A program made the translations under genes and the position numbers. Under the pieces are notes generated by a model, which saw nothing but the letters and a program-made list of their open reading frames with translations, did no database searches and was not told the origin of the DNA. Below are positions 35,371 to 45,200 of a stretch of DNA of 64,000 nucleotides, piece after piece. The stretch spans positions 19,115-83,114 of the forward strand of contig CAJXNP010000024.1 of assembly GCA_913057175.1 (NCBI GenBank). Reading direction: 5' to 3'. Source of the DNA: an uncultured Cytophagales bacterium. GTDB lineage: Bacteria > Bacteroidota > Bacteroidia > Cytophagales > Cyclobacteriaceae. Each line of letters starts with the position of its first letter. Position 1 is the stretch's first letter.

Positions 35371-37632
35371 ATGACTGTTGTAAAAACATCCATCAATAGA
35401 AGATCATTTTTGAAAGCGTCCGCACTGGCCGGAGGTGGCATGATGCTCACTTTTAACTGGCTGGCGGGTTGCAAACCTACCACCACCAAGGAAGTGCTGA
35501 CCCTTCCGAAAGAATGGTTTGAAATGAACAGCTACATCAAAATCGGTGAAAACGGTGTCGTTTCCCTTATGTCTCCCAATCCGGAATTCGGGTCTAACGT
35601 CAAAACCTCCATGCCGATGATCCTGGCAGATGAGCTGAATGTCGACTGGAAGAACGTCCTGGTTGAGCAGGCCGATTTCTTCCCTGAACGATTTGAAAGG
35701 CAATTTACCGGTGGCAGCCAGGGTATCCGTCTCGGCTGGCAACCACTCCGAACCGCAGGAGCAACCGCCCGGCAAATGCTGACCGATGCTGCGGCCCAAA
35801 CATGGAACGTGCCTGCGAGTGAGATCACGACCGAAAATGGGATGCTGATCCATAAAGCATCTGACAATAAAGCTTCATACGGCGAGATGGCTTCCCTTGC
35901 AGCAACGCTTCCCGTACCAGAGGAAGTTGCTTTGAAAGAAATAAAAGAGTTCCACATTATTGGCACCTCCCGGAAAAATGTAGAAGGTAAAAACATCGTA
36001 ACCGGCAAGCCCATGTTTTCGCTGGACCACACAAAAGAGGGAATGCTGATTAGCATGATCGTCCACCCTCCTGCATTTGGCATGAAAGTAAAATCAATCG
36101 ATGAGTCTTCTGTAAAGAGCATGCCGGGTATCAGGGATGTGTTCGTTTTCCAAAACCTTCGCGATGATTACGAAAGGAATGGGTTTGACACCACTTCTTT
36201 TGCGGATATGGTGGCCATTGTTGGTAACACAACCTGGGAAGTGATGAATGCCAAAAAAGCACTGAAAGTTGAGTGGGAAAATGCACCGGAAAAAACATTT
36301 GATGTACAAGGTTGGCGGGGAAAAGAAACGGTTGTGATGCCTGCCGGCCTGGAAAGCAGCGACGGACACACCTACCAAATGGAACAAATGTCGAGGAAAG
36401 CCGCACAGGAACTTCGAAAAGATGGCGATCCTGAAACAGCATTTAAAAAAGCTGACAAAGTTCTCGAACGCACCTATACCGCACCCTACCTGGCACACAA
36501 CTGCATGGAACCGGTCAATTGTTTTGCGGATGTGACGGCTGATAAAGCCGAATTATATGGCCCCATCCAGGCCCCTGAATTTATTATGAATGCGCTTTCC
36601 ACCAGCCTGGGCATGCCAAAGGAGAAAATTAAGATCAACCTCGCGCGAATGGGCGGAGGTTTTGGTCAGCGGGCGTATGGCCATCACATGGTAGAAGCCG
36701 CATTGATTTCACAAAAAGTAAATGCTCCCGTCCTCACGATTTACAGCCGTGAAGACGATATGACGTATGGCATTTACCGACCAACGTATACAGCAACTTA
36801 CAAAGCCGCACTTGACAAGGATAATAATTTGATTGCTTTTCATGTAAAAGGTGGGGGCATCCCCGAACACGCGGTAGCTGCCAACCGGTTTCCGGCAGGC
36901 GCTGTTGACAACTACCTGGCAGAGGGCTGGTCACTGAATTCCAATATTACCATTGGAGCATTTCGGGCGCCCAGGTCTAATTTTATTGCTGGTGCAGAGC
37001 AATCCTTTATGGATGAATTAGCGGAGCTGGCGGGAAAAGACCCCATTGATTTTCGTTTGGAATTACTGGATCGGGCTAAAAACAACCCGGTCGGTGAAAA
37101 CAATGACTATGATGCGGAGCGCCTTTCCGGTGTGTTGAGATTGGTCAGGGAAAAGTCAAACTGGACCGAAACAAGGAAAAACATCCACAGAGGTGTATCG
37201 GCTTATTTTTGCCATAATACTTACGTTGCCGAAGTGCTCGATTTGGAGATGAAAGACAACAAACCTGTTGTTCATAACGTGTATGCCGCGGTTGATTGTG
37301 GTATTGTCATTAACCCTGACGCAGCCACCAACATGGGTGAAGGCGGCATTGTAGATGGCATTGGTAATGCGCTGTTTGGTGAAATGACATTTAAGGATGG
37401 CAAGCCGGAGAAAAACAATTTCCATCAGTACCAGATGATCCGGCAGAAAGAAGCTCCGAAATCGATAGAGATCCATTTTGTTGAAAATGAGCATGATCCG
37501 ACCGGACTCGGCGAACCATTGTTTCCTCCGACATTTGCCGCTGTCGCAAATGCATTGTACAAAGCAACCGGCAAACGATTTTACAATCAGCCATTTGTTC
37601 ATGATTTAGAAACGACAAGAATGGAAATGTGA
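35371..37632 (+). CDS. Molybdopterin-binding subunit of xanthine dehydrogenase family (IorB-like), Tat-exported
   Basis: A 753-residue large subunit. A Tat signal NRRSFLKAS (residues 9-17) followed by a hydrophobic stretch exports the folded complex to the periplasm. The aldehyde oxidase/xanthine dehydrogenase fold is shown by ERTYTAPYLAHNCMEPVNC, ARMGGGFGQRAYGHHM (molybdopterin binding), IGAFRAPRSNFIAGAEQSFM, AVDCGIVINPDAATNMGEGG, and GLGEPLFPP, in which Glu715 is the likely catalytic base. The N-terminal duplicated alpha/beta domain arrangement fits isoquinoline 1-oxidoreductase beta subunits. It probably hydroxylates an aldehyde or N-heterocycle; the substrate is not evident. It pairs with the iron-sulfur subunit gene 13 bases upstream. 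Confidence 0.92.
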   Translation: MTVVKTSINRRSFLKASALAGGGMMLTFNWLAGCKPTTTKEVLTLPKEWFEMNSYIKIGENGVVSLMSPNPEFGSNVKTSMPMILADELNVDWKNVLVEQADFFPERFERQFTGGSQGIRLGWQPLRTAGATARQMLTDAAAQTWNVPASEITTENGMLIHKASDNKASYGEMASLAATLPVPEEVALKEIKEFHIIGTSRKNVEGKNIVTGKPMFSLDHTKEGMLISMIVHPPAFGMKVKSIDESSVKSMPGIRDVFVFQNLRDDYERNGFDTTSFADMVAIVGNTTWEVMNAKKALKVEWENAPEKTFDVQGWRGKETVVMPAGLESSDGHTYQMEQMSRKAAQELRKDGDPETAFKKADKVLERTYTAPYLAHNCMEPVNCFADVTADKAELYGPIQAPEFIMNALSTSLGMPKEKIKINLARMGGGFGQRAYGHHMVEAALISQKVNAPVLTIYSREDDMTYGIYRPTYTATYKAALDKDNNLIAFHVKGGGIPEHAVAANRFPAGAVDNYLAEGWSLNSNITIGAFRAPRSNFIAGAEQSFMDELAELAGKDPIDFRLELLDRAKNNPVGENNDYDAERLSGVLRLVREKSNWTETRKNIHRGVSAYFCHNTYVAEVLDLEMKDNKPVVHNVYAAVDCGIVINPDAATNMGEGGIVDGIGNALFGEMTFKDGKPEKNNFHQYQMIRQKEAPKSIEIHFVENEHDPTGLGEPLFPPTFAAVANALYKATGKRFYNQPFVHDLETTRMEM

Positions 37633-37743
37633 GAGTTTATAAAACAAGTCCATTTCCGGCATCAGCTACAACAGCAATGGTTTTTATTGAAGCATTGTCT
37701 GCAGCAAATCCAAAACACAACGTGGAGCTAATTAGAAATTGTG
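37633..37743 (+). other. Short stretch with an orphan coding-like remnant
   Basis: After the IorB-like stop, the plus strand reads in one frame TSPFPASATTAMVFIEA and LSAANPKHNVELIRNCAG before a stop at 37749-37751. There is no start codon of its own apart from an internal ATG at about 37678. It looks like the tail of a lost gene, but no family is recognised. Confidence 0.2.
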
Positions 37744-38200
37744 CGGGCTAAGAATCAGCTTTCAAATGCTGAAAGAAGGACCTTGTGATTTTCGGAGAAG
37801 TAGAAAAATAAAACAAATGATCCAGGTTGACCGATAAACTGATCCAACAGCAATACCGGACGTCGGTTCCTTTTTTGAACCTCAATTTCATCCCTTGAAA
37901 AAATAAAAGTCGTGAACTCTGGCAAATCAAAATTTTTAAAAACTATCATGTCAAATGCTTTAATCGGAAAAGCTATTAGGTAGTGCCAGGGATAACTGCT
38001 ACATTTTCATTGACATTGAAAAAGATCTGATCTGATTCAAGATCTTCCAACATGCTGTCGGGACCAGACCATTTAAAATCGTGGATCTTTTCGTAAACAT
38101 TTCATTACAATAGAATTGCCACGCGGCTTCTCCCCAAGGGATGTCTTTGGCAAGCTCGTGGCTAATAAGAACTGTCTAAACCGGCTTTAGCCATAAACTT
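37744..38200 (-). pseudogene. Decayed small gene(s) of unknown family
   Basis: Read on the minus strand, one frame gives LISHELAKDIPWGEAAWQFY then CNEMFTK, and a second frame continues with KIHDFKWSGPDSMLEDLES and FFNVNENVAVIPGTT before a stop at about 37978. Joining them needs a frameshift near 38095, and stops lie directly upstream in the second frame. A further 64-codon frame follows (37755-37949, beginning MIVFKNFDLPEFTTF). The composition is protein-like, but the frames are broken; I do not recognise the family. It may be one eroded gene or two small ones. Confidence 0.35.
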
Positions 38201-38241
38201 TTTAAATCGATTTCATCAATGAATTAGCTATTATTTCTCAA

Positions 38242-40989
38242 TCACTCCTGGCTGTGCAGCTTTTCGTAATCTTCCATCGTGGTACCTTTGCTGAAATGAC
38301 GGAAGTTATAGGTGAATGTCAGCATAAAATATCGTTGTAGCACATTCGACTGGATATCCTCCACATAAACTTCAGTAACATTTCTTCGAATATTGCTGTT
38401 TTGAGCCAACAGATCATAAACATTCATGCTGATCTCACCGCGCTGATTGTTGAATATTCTTTTTCCTATGCTGGCATTGAGCAAAAGGAAATTAGTGTCA
38501 TAGCCCTCTGACAATCCGGCATTCACCTGGTGGTTCAGGTCCATTCTATAGGTCAATCCCCTCCAAATAATCCAATCATAACTGAATTGTGTGGATTGGT
38601 TAAAGTAATTGGTGCTGAGGGAAGGTTGTAAAGTATTTTCCACGTCGTTAAAGCTAGACCTGGTTCGGAAGTAAAAATCTACATTCTCGCTGATGTTGCT
38701 ACTGAAGGAAAACCCGGCCCTGATATTACCTGACTTAACAAAATTAACTTCGTTATTAACCATGGCTGGATTATTCGTGTAATTGATCGAACCAAACACA
38801 CTCATGTTGGACTTAATTCGCTCAATTGGTCTTCCAAAATTCACATACGACCGGAAATCCCAATACCCATCCACATTTACAGGCCGTGAAAGCTGTGAAC
38901 CTGGCTGCAACACAACTCCCTCACTGACTTCTATCTCGCTTTCCGCAACAAGGGTGTTATTGGTAATGTTGTCCTGGATGAAGCTGGATGCCAGGTAAAC
39001 AAAAAAAGATTTTTCCTTTTCAGGATCATGTCCCCGGTAGCGAATCCTGAACCGGTTGTTCATTGACTGATCCAGATCGGGGTTACCGGTACGAAGGTGT
39101 AACGGATTGGAATTATCAATCACTTCCTGCAATTGACCAATGTAAGGCTCTCTTGTCCACGTGTCGTAGTCAAATTCGATCCTGTTTGTTTTTGAAAACT
39201 CATAATCTACACGAACCGTAGGAAGTATACTTTGAAAGATGGGTTGCATTTCATAAGGCTTCGGAAAGAATTGTTCATTCTGTAGTTGAGCCTGTTGATA
39301 TTCAGCCTCTACCACAAACCTTAATTTGTCATGTCTGTACTGATAGCCGATTTCCGCCTCATGCTTCATGTAGTCACTCTTAAACGTATTACTGAGTGCA
39401 GAGTCCAATACGTAAGTCGGTTCGGGTTGATTCAACTCCTCTGTCACATCATAGGTCCTCATATCAGAATCATTTAGCTTATTGCCAATTTCATATTCCA
39501 ATTCCATCTGACCCTTCTCTCCAATTGGTTCTGTATAGGAAAACTGACCTTCCCATGAAATGCCCGCTCTGTCACGATGACTTTTTTGAACCAGGGTCTG
39601 ATTCTTTTCCTCCTCACCGTAGTACACGTTTTCTCCCAGACGATCGGCATCATCCTTATTGGTATGGTATCCGGTGTGCAAACCGAATGTAAAAGCTCTT
39701 CCCTTCTTTCTGAACTTGTGACTGTAATAGGCCCAATTATTAAAATCATAATCGGAATTGGAGGAAGTCAATAAGTTTTCTGTCTGATTAAGTGGTCCGC
39801 TATCCACCTGTGTATTTCCCAGAAAGTGAGAATTATTATTATCGTGTTTAAGCGAAACGTTTGGTCTTACAATAATTCTATTCATGGAATCTATGTCATA
39901 ATCAAACCGAAGATTGAATACATGATCCATATTCTTCTTATTATCCTTACTTTCCTGCCTGTATACCTGATTATTATCAGTAAGAACATAACCTCTTGTA
40001 AGCGATGAATATCCTTCATTCTCCTTATGACTGAACAGGTAGCTACCAGTCAATTCAATTTTCTCTCCAAGGTCATCGCTGAAGTTAACCCCGATAATAT
40101 TGGTAGTAATGATACCATCTTGTGTCCTGCTCTCTCCCTGACTATTTGGATCGGCTGAATACTCGATCGCATTGACATTATTGCTAAGGCCGGTAATGGT
40201 GATTCTTCTGTCTTCATTAAACAGGTTAACACTCGTGCCAAGTAGGTAGCGCTGATTTGATCCATAACCTCCGGTTGATTTTCCAAACTGGCCTTTCCTT
40301 CTGTTCGGCTTGGTAACGATATTGATTGTCTTTTGTCTCTCACCATCATCAAATCCACTCAACTCAGCCTTATCGCTCTTTTTATCAAATACCTGTATGC
40401 TTTGGATTACTTCTGCAGGGAGGTTTTGAAGAGCGGCCTGCACATCCGTGCCAAAGAATGGTTTTCCGTCGACCAGTATCTGTGTCACCTGTTCTCCCTG
40501 TGCCTGAATGGTTCCGTCCTGTACGGTGATCCCCGGCATTTTCTGAACCAGGTCTTTTCCACTTGCATCATTGAGGGTTTTAAAAGCATCAGCATTGAAC
40601 TGAGTCGTGTCTCCCTTTTGCTGACTGGACATTCTTTTGGCTGTTACAACGATCTCTTCTAACTCAGTTGTCTCTTCGTCCAACTTTACTACTCCAACAT
40701 TCAGATCCTGGGTAATGTTAACGGGAATTCGATGTGTTTTAAAACCTACAAATTGAAAGCGCAACAAATAGTTGCCCGGCTGAACTTTTGTAAGATCAAA
40801 ATGGCCGTTAAAATCCGTTACCACACCATTGATCATACTCGAGTCTTTCAGGTGTTCCAGAACTACCGTGGCGCCGGGAATCGTACTTTGATCCGTCGCA
40901 CTCTGTACCTCACCCGATATGACGTGACTTTGTGAATTAGATGCTGATAAACCTGAAAAAAAAGCAAAAAACAAGATGACATATTTCAT
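38242..40989 (-). CDS. Outer membrane beta-barrel protein, TonB receptor-like with carboxypeptidase regulatory domain
   Basis: A 915-residue protein. Signal peptide (about 1-19, ending ASNSQS), a carboxypeptidase-regulatory-like domain (about 22-105, GEVQSATDQSTIPGATVVLE), a plug-like region starting ELEEIVVTAKRMSSQQKGDTT (about 110-230, with QILVDGKPFFGTDVQAAL), and a long barrel of the OMP_b-brl_3 family (about 450-900). This family includes surface receptors of unknown ligand in Bacteroidota. No SusD or other transport gene lies nearby, so the substrate cannot be guessed. It stands alone on the minus strand, and its 5' side faces about 500 bases of non-coding DNA. Confidence 0.88.
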   Translation of the reverse strand: MKYVILFFAFFSGLSASNSQSHVISGEVQSATDQSTIPGATVVLEHLKDSSMINGVVTDFNGHFDLTKVQPGNYLLRFQFVGFKTHRIPVNITQDLNVGVVKLDEETTELEEIVVTAKRMSSQQKGDTTQFNADAFKTLNDASGKDLVQKMPGITVQDGTIQAQGEQVTQILVDGKPFFGTDVQAALQNLPAEVIQSIQVFDKKSDKAELSGFDDGERQKTINIVTKPNRRKGQFGKSTGGYGSNQRYLLGTSVNLFNEDRRITITGLSNNVNAIEYSADPNSQGESRTQDGIITTNIIGVNFSDDLGEKIELTGSYLFSHKENEGYSSLTRGYVLTDNNQVYRQESKDNKKNMDHVFNLRFDYDIDSMNRIIVRPNVSLKHDNNNSHFLGNTQVDSGPLNQTENLLTSSNSDYDFNNWAYYSHKFRKKGRAFTFGLHTGYHTNKDDADRLGENVYYGEEEKNQTLVQKSHRDRAGISWEGQFSYTEPIGEKGQMELEYEIGNKLNDSDMRTYDVTEELNQPEPTYVLDSALSNTFKSDYMKHEAEIGYQYRHDKLRFVVEAEYQQAQLQNEQFFPKPYEMQPIFQSILPTVRVDYEFSKTNRIEFDYDTWTREPYIGQLQEVIDNSNPLHLRTGNPDLDQSMNNRFRIRYRGHDPEKEKSFFVYLASSFIQDNITNNTLVAESEIEVSEGVVLQPGSQLSRPVNVDGYWDFRSYVNFGRPIERIKSNMSVFGSINYTNNPAMVNNEVNFVKSGNIRAGFSFSSNISENVDFYFRTRSSFNDVENTLQPSLSTNYFNQSTQFSYDWIIWRGLTYRMDLNHQVNAGLSEGYDTNFLLLNASIGKRIFNNQRGEISMNVYDLLAQNSNIRRNVTEVYVEDIQSNVLQRYFMLTFTYNFRHFSKGTTMEDYEKLHSQE

Positions 40990-41424
40990 CAGAAATATTT
41001 TGAATTTTAAAAGTTGTAAGAAATAATTTAAACTATTAATAAGCCGGAAGGTCTTTCAGAAAACCTATGTTTAAAAAACATTCATTGAAAGTCCCGTTAC
41101 CTTCCCTTATGGCTAGCAATATTCATTGCTGGTTTTAATACTGCAAATAAATGGAAGTATACCCCTCTTTTCCAGCAAGAACATGACAAAATATTACATA
41201 GACGGAATAAATACCGGATATTGTACCAAGTTGAATAACGGTTGAATTTATCGAGCATTTAGACAATGCTAAAATTCACTCACAATCGAATTGGCATTTA
41301 AACCGACAAAAATTCCCATTATTGACAAATCCTATAATTCCCGTTAATTGATTTGCCTTATTAATTGATACTGATAAATGACCTTTTGGTTTATTATTAT
41401 TCAAACCAATTTCAAAAAATTAAA
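40990..41424. other. Non-coding stretch
   Basis: AT-rich DNA upstream of the barrel gene. It should contain the promoter of the gene starting at 40989, but no exact consensus was found. No reading frame, repeat or strong hairpin was seen. Confidence 0.4.
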
Positions 41425-41449
41425 GCAGGGTCTCGATCGAAGACCCTGC
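41425..41449 (-). terminator. Intrinsic terminator of the gene ending at 41488
   Basis: A perfect 9-bp stem, GCAGGGTCT (41425-41433) with AGACCCTGC (41441-41449), and a 7-base loop. Read on the minus strand it is followed by TTTAATTTTTTG. It lies 38 bases after the stop of the minus-strand gene. Confidence 0.75.
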
Positions 41450-41487
41450 AAAAACGATGGTTCACCCTACCGGGATATCGAAACATC

Positions 41488-41934
41488 TTAATATACTCTC
41501 TCTACACGAACTGATTTTCCTTTGATACTTAGCATGTGTGTATTACCAACTTTTATAATTGCCGCCCTGGGACGAAAATCAGGAAAATATTCATTTGATT
41601 TGCTTTTCTGCTTCCACACTTGTCCATTTTGCAGTTTAAAAATTGCATGATGTGACCAACCATTAAATTCATTGATGATCCGGCTTTCATATCCGGTCGT
41701 TTCCTCGACTTCTACAAAATCGTCCATCCCATCAACTTTTATAATCAGATCAGAATCGTTTTTATATATGTTCACAGATGGTCTGTACAGGTAACAACTT
41801 GAATATTTGTAAAACTTTTGATAATAATAAGTCCCATCTATTAATTCAAAAGTCATTTCTTCATCAAACCCTTCAAAATCTTCCCTTATATGGGTTGATT
41901 TAATCAACTTCCAATTTTTGTGATCTATGGTCAT
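41488..41934 (-). CDS. Hypothetical cytoplasmic protein of 148 residues
   Basis: The ATG at 41934 (MTIDHKNWKLIKSTH) is preferred over a TTG five codons earlier. There is no signal peptide or membrane segment. The C-terminal half has the pattern AIFKLQNGQVWKQ, then RAAIIKVGNTHMLSIKGKSVRVERVY. A comparable F-x-L-x-NGQ-x-W block followed by V-x-x-V is found in small hypothetical proteins of several phyla, but no function is attached to it. The N-terminal half is acidic with several aromatic residues (TYYYQKFYKYSSCYLY). It is transcribed alone and ends in a strong terminator, which supports expression as a real gene. Confidence 0.6.
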   Translation of the reverse strand: MTIDHKNWKLIKSTHIREDFEGFDEEMTFELIDGTYYYQKFYKYSSCYLYRPSVNIYKNDSDLIIKVDGMDDFVEVEETTGYESRIINEFNGWSHHAIFKLQNGQVWKQKSKSNEYFPDFRPRAAIIKVGNTHMLSIKGKSVRVERVY

Positions 41935-42258
41935 ATGGTGGTAATTCAATAATCAGACGATTTCATCCAAGCTCAAAACATTATCGGACTCTCTAATTAT
42001 TTAAATAAAGTAACTATTATGGTAGTGAAGCTAAATTTGTAAGCAACTAAAGCTTTCAATTTTTTTGTTTTGTTGAATTTTATTTACGAATTAATTGCCC
42101 GATACAAGCTTTGCTAAATCAATTCTTTCAATTTCAAACAAATTTATAATATGAATAGCCTATATGATTGTCGTTTTTGTTTCGATTTTTAATGATTTTG
42201 TTTCATGGGTTCTTTATATTCCATTTCTTAAATATTTCTGTTAGCTGAACGGTATCTC
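41935..42258. other. Divergent regulatory region
   Basis: 324 bases between two divergent genes, very AT-rich, with several T-rich TTTTG runs near 42170-42200 but no exact TAnnTTTG at proper spacing. It must hold both promoters. Nothing else seen. Confidence 0.35.
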
Positions 42259-45200
42259 ATGAAGATTACCACAATATTCTATCTGGCTTTATACTTTGTC
42301 GTACGGTTTGAATTGGCAATTGCAAGCGATCCTTATGAAAACCTGTTTTTCAAACATTTGACAATCAATGATGGGTTATCCCAGAACCTTGTAGAAAAGA
42401 TAGCACAAGATCACCAGGGATTTATCTGGCTGGGCACTAATGATGGTTTAAATCGATATGATGGAAAAGAATTGAGGGTTTACAGAAATGACCCCACCCT
42501 TCCCGGTTCGATATCTGGCAACGATATCCATAATATTTTTCAATCTAAAAAAGGTGACTTATGGGTACTCGCCAATGGAATCAATGTATATAATAGACAT
42601 AGAGATACTTTTAATCAAGTGTCCGGTCCTTCCATCTTAAAATCTCATTTAAATGACATTACACACATTAGTGAAGATCGGAACGGAGACATTTGGATAG
42701 TTGTAAATGGTGTAGGACTTTTTAGAATCCATGAAAAAGGTACAGCTAATCATGCATCAGACAACAATGTTGATAATCAGCCTTCAACATCCTACGTATT
42801 TACCGGCCCCTATTTGGTTGATATGAAAAAACAGAAATCTGATGACACCAACCTCTTTCTGGACATTTTAGTGGATCAAGAAAATACAATGTGGGTTGCA
42901 ACAAAATCGGGAATACATAATTTGTATGCAAAATCCTCAGGTGAATTCCCAAATCCCAAAGAAGCTGTCTTCAATAATATAGATATCGGTCTTCAACTAG
43001 AGAAAGAACCTCAAATAAGCATCCTGGAGGATAAAAATGAGACTCTGTGGTTCGGAACTCATTTTGGAATGGTTAAGCATAGCTTAAACAAGAATGATGA
43101 GGATAGCTTTTATGTGTATAGCTATCCTGACGGTCTCTTTGAACAATCGTGGAAAGGGGCTGTGAGTGATATTGAAGAAGATGAAAACGGTGTACTCTGG
43201 ATGGGGACATATGCTGGCTTGTTGCTATTTGAACCAAAGACAGGCTTATATAAGAAAATTGTAAACATTCCAGGGAACGATGCATCAATAGGCGTTAATA
43301 ATATCCGATGTATTTATAGAGACAAAGGAAACCTTATGTGGGTCGGAACAGCAGGAATGGGAGCTGATAAAACCAAGATCAATTACAAATCTTTTAGTCA
43401 TCACCTGGATAAAAGTTTCAACGGCAACATTCATAGTACTTATTCCATTGCTTTGGATAATTCGAATAAAATTTGGTTTATCGATAGCGATGGAATTGTA
43501 TTCCAATATGACCAAATGCTTAAATCACTGGATCGGTATGATTTTGCCCCAAGCGCTCCTACCATAGCCTGCGATATATTGATTGACAAGCAAAATGATA
43601 TGTATTTTGGTGCAGGTAAGTATTTGTATCATCAAACCTCATCAACAGGGAAATTGACAAAACATACTTTGTGGAAAAGTGAACATATCTATGATCCGGC
43701 AGATTCTGTACCACTGATCCACATCGATCAGCAGGATCAGATATGGTTATGTAATACTGGCAATCTCTTCCATTTTAATCCAATCAACGGAAAAATCAAG
43801 AGGCACAAAATATTATTTGGTAACCTGGAAAAAGTCAATTCATTGTATCGTGATAAGAATGGTGTTTTTTGGATAGGCACTATGAAAGGTTTAATCAGGT
43901 ACAATATCCTTACAAATAGGCAAGACCTTTTTGATCAGACTACCAACTCAAAAGCTACTTTACCTTTTAATCAGATATTCGATATCGAACCTCATCCTGA
44001 CTCCAGTCTTTTGTGGATTGCCACAGGTGGTGGAGGGTTTTTCTCTTTTGATCGGGAAACATTGGAAATAAAGCATTTTACTGTCAGGAATGGATTAGCC
44101 AATAACTTTGTGTACTGTATTCTTATTGATGATGCAGGTCATTTATGGCTAAGCACCAATCTTGGAATATCAAGGTTTGACCCTTCAGATAATTCATTTA
44201 CAAACTATACAGTTGAAGATGGCTTGCAGAGCAATGAATTTAACAGATATTCAAAGTATAAAAGCAAATCTGGTGAATTTTTCTTTGGTGGGATCAATGG
44301 CATAACTGCTTTCTTTCCGAATCAAATTAAATCCAATCCACATGTACCTCAAATAATTATTACTGATTTTTATTTATCCAATAAACCCATCAATCAATTC
44401 CAAAAGGAAAGCCCTCTGTATGCTGCCATCAATGTTACCGAAAAGATTGAACTAAATCACAATCAGAACAATGTATCTTTTCGGTTTACAGCTCTTGACT
44501 TTCTTGAACCCAAAAACAATAAATACTCCTACTTCCTTAAGAACTTTGATAAGAATTGGGTAGATGCCGGCACCAATGGATATGCATCTTATACTAATTT
44601 GCCACCTGGAGATTATGTATTTCAAGCAAAAGGATCGAACAATGATGAAATCTGGAATGAACAACCTAAGCAAATTTATATAACGATTCATCCTCCATTT
44701 TGGCAAACATGGTGGGCATACATGATCTATATTCTACTGGCGATTTTGGTCATTTATTTTATCCACAAAAGCCAAAAAGCCCGAATTGTGTTACATGAAC
44801 AGTTAAAATATGAAAAACGTGAAAGTCAAAAACTCACAGAATTAGATGAATTCAAATCCCAGTTCTTCACTGGTATATCGCATGAATTCAGAACGCCCCT
44901 GACGTTAATCCTGGGAAATCTTGATGATTGGATTAAAGAAACTGACCAGGAGGCTGTCAGAGAAAAATTTAAGTCCCTGAAAAAATATTCTTTTGAATTA
45001 ATGCAATTAGTCAACCAGTTACTTGACCTGGCCAGGGTTGAGTCCGGACAATGGAAATTGAATTATGAATACTCCGATATAGTTACACAGGTAAAAGGAA
45101 TTATTTCTCAATTCAAACACCACGCAAGCCAAAAAAGGATATCGCTTGATTTATATTCAGCTGTTGACGAACTGTATATGGATCTTGATCAAAGTTCAGT

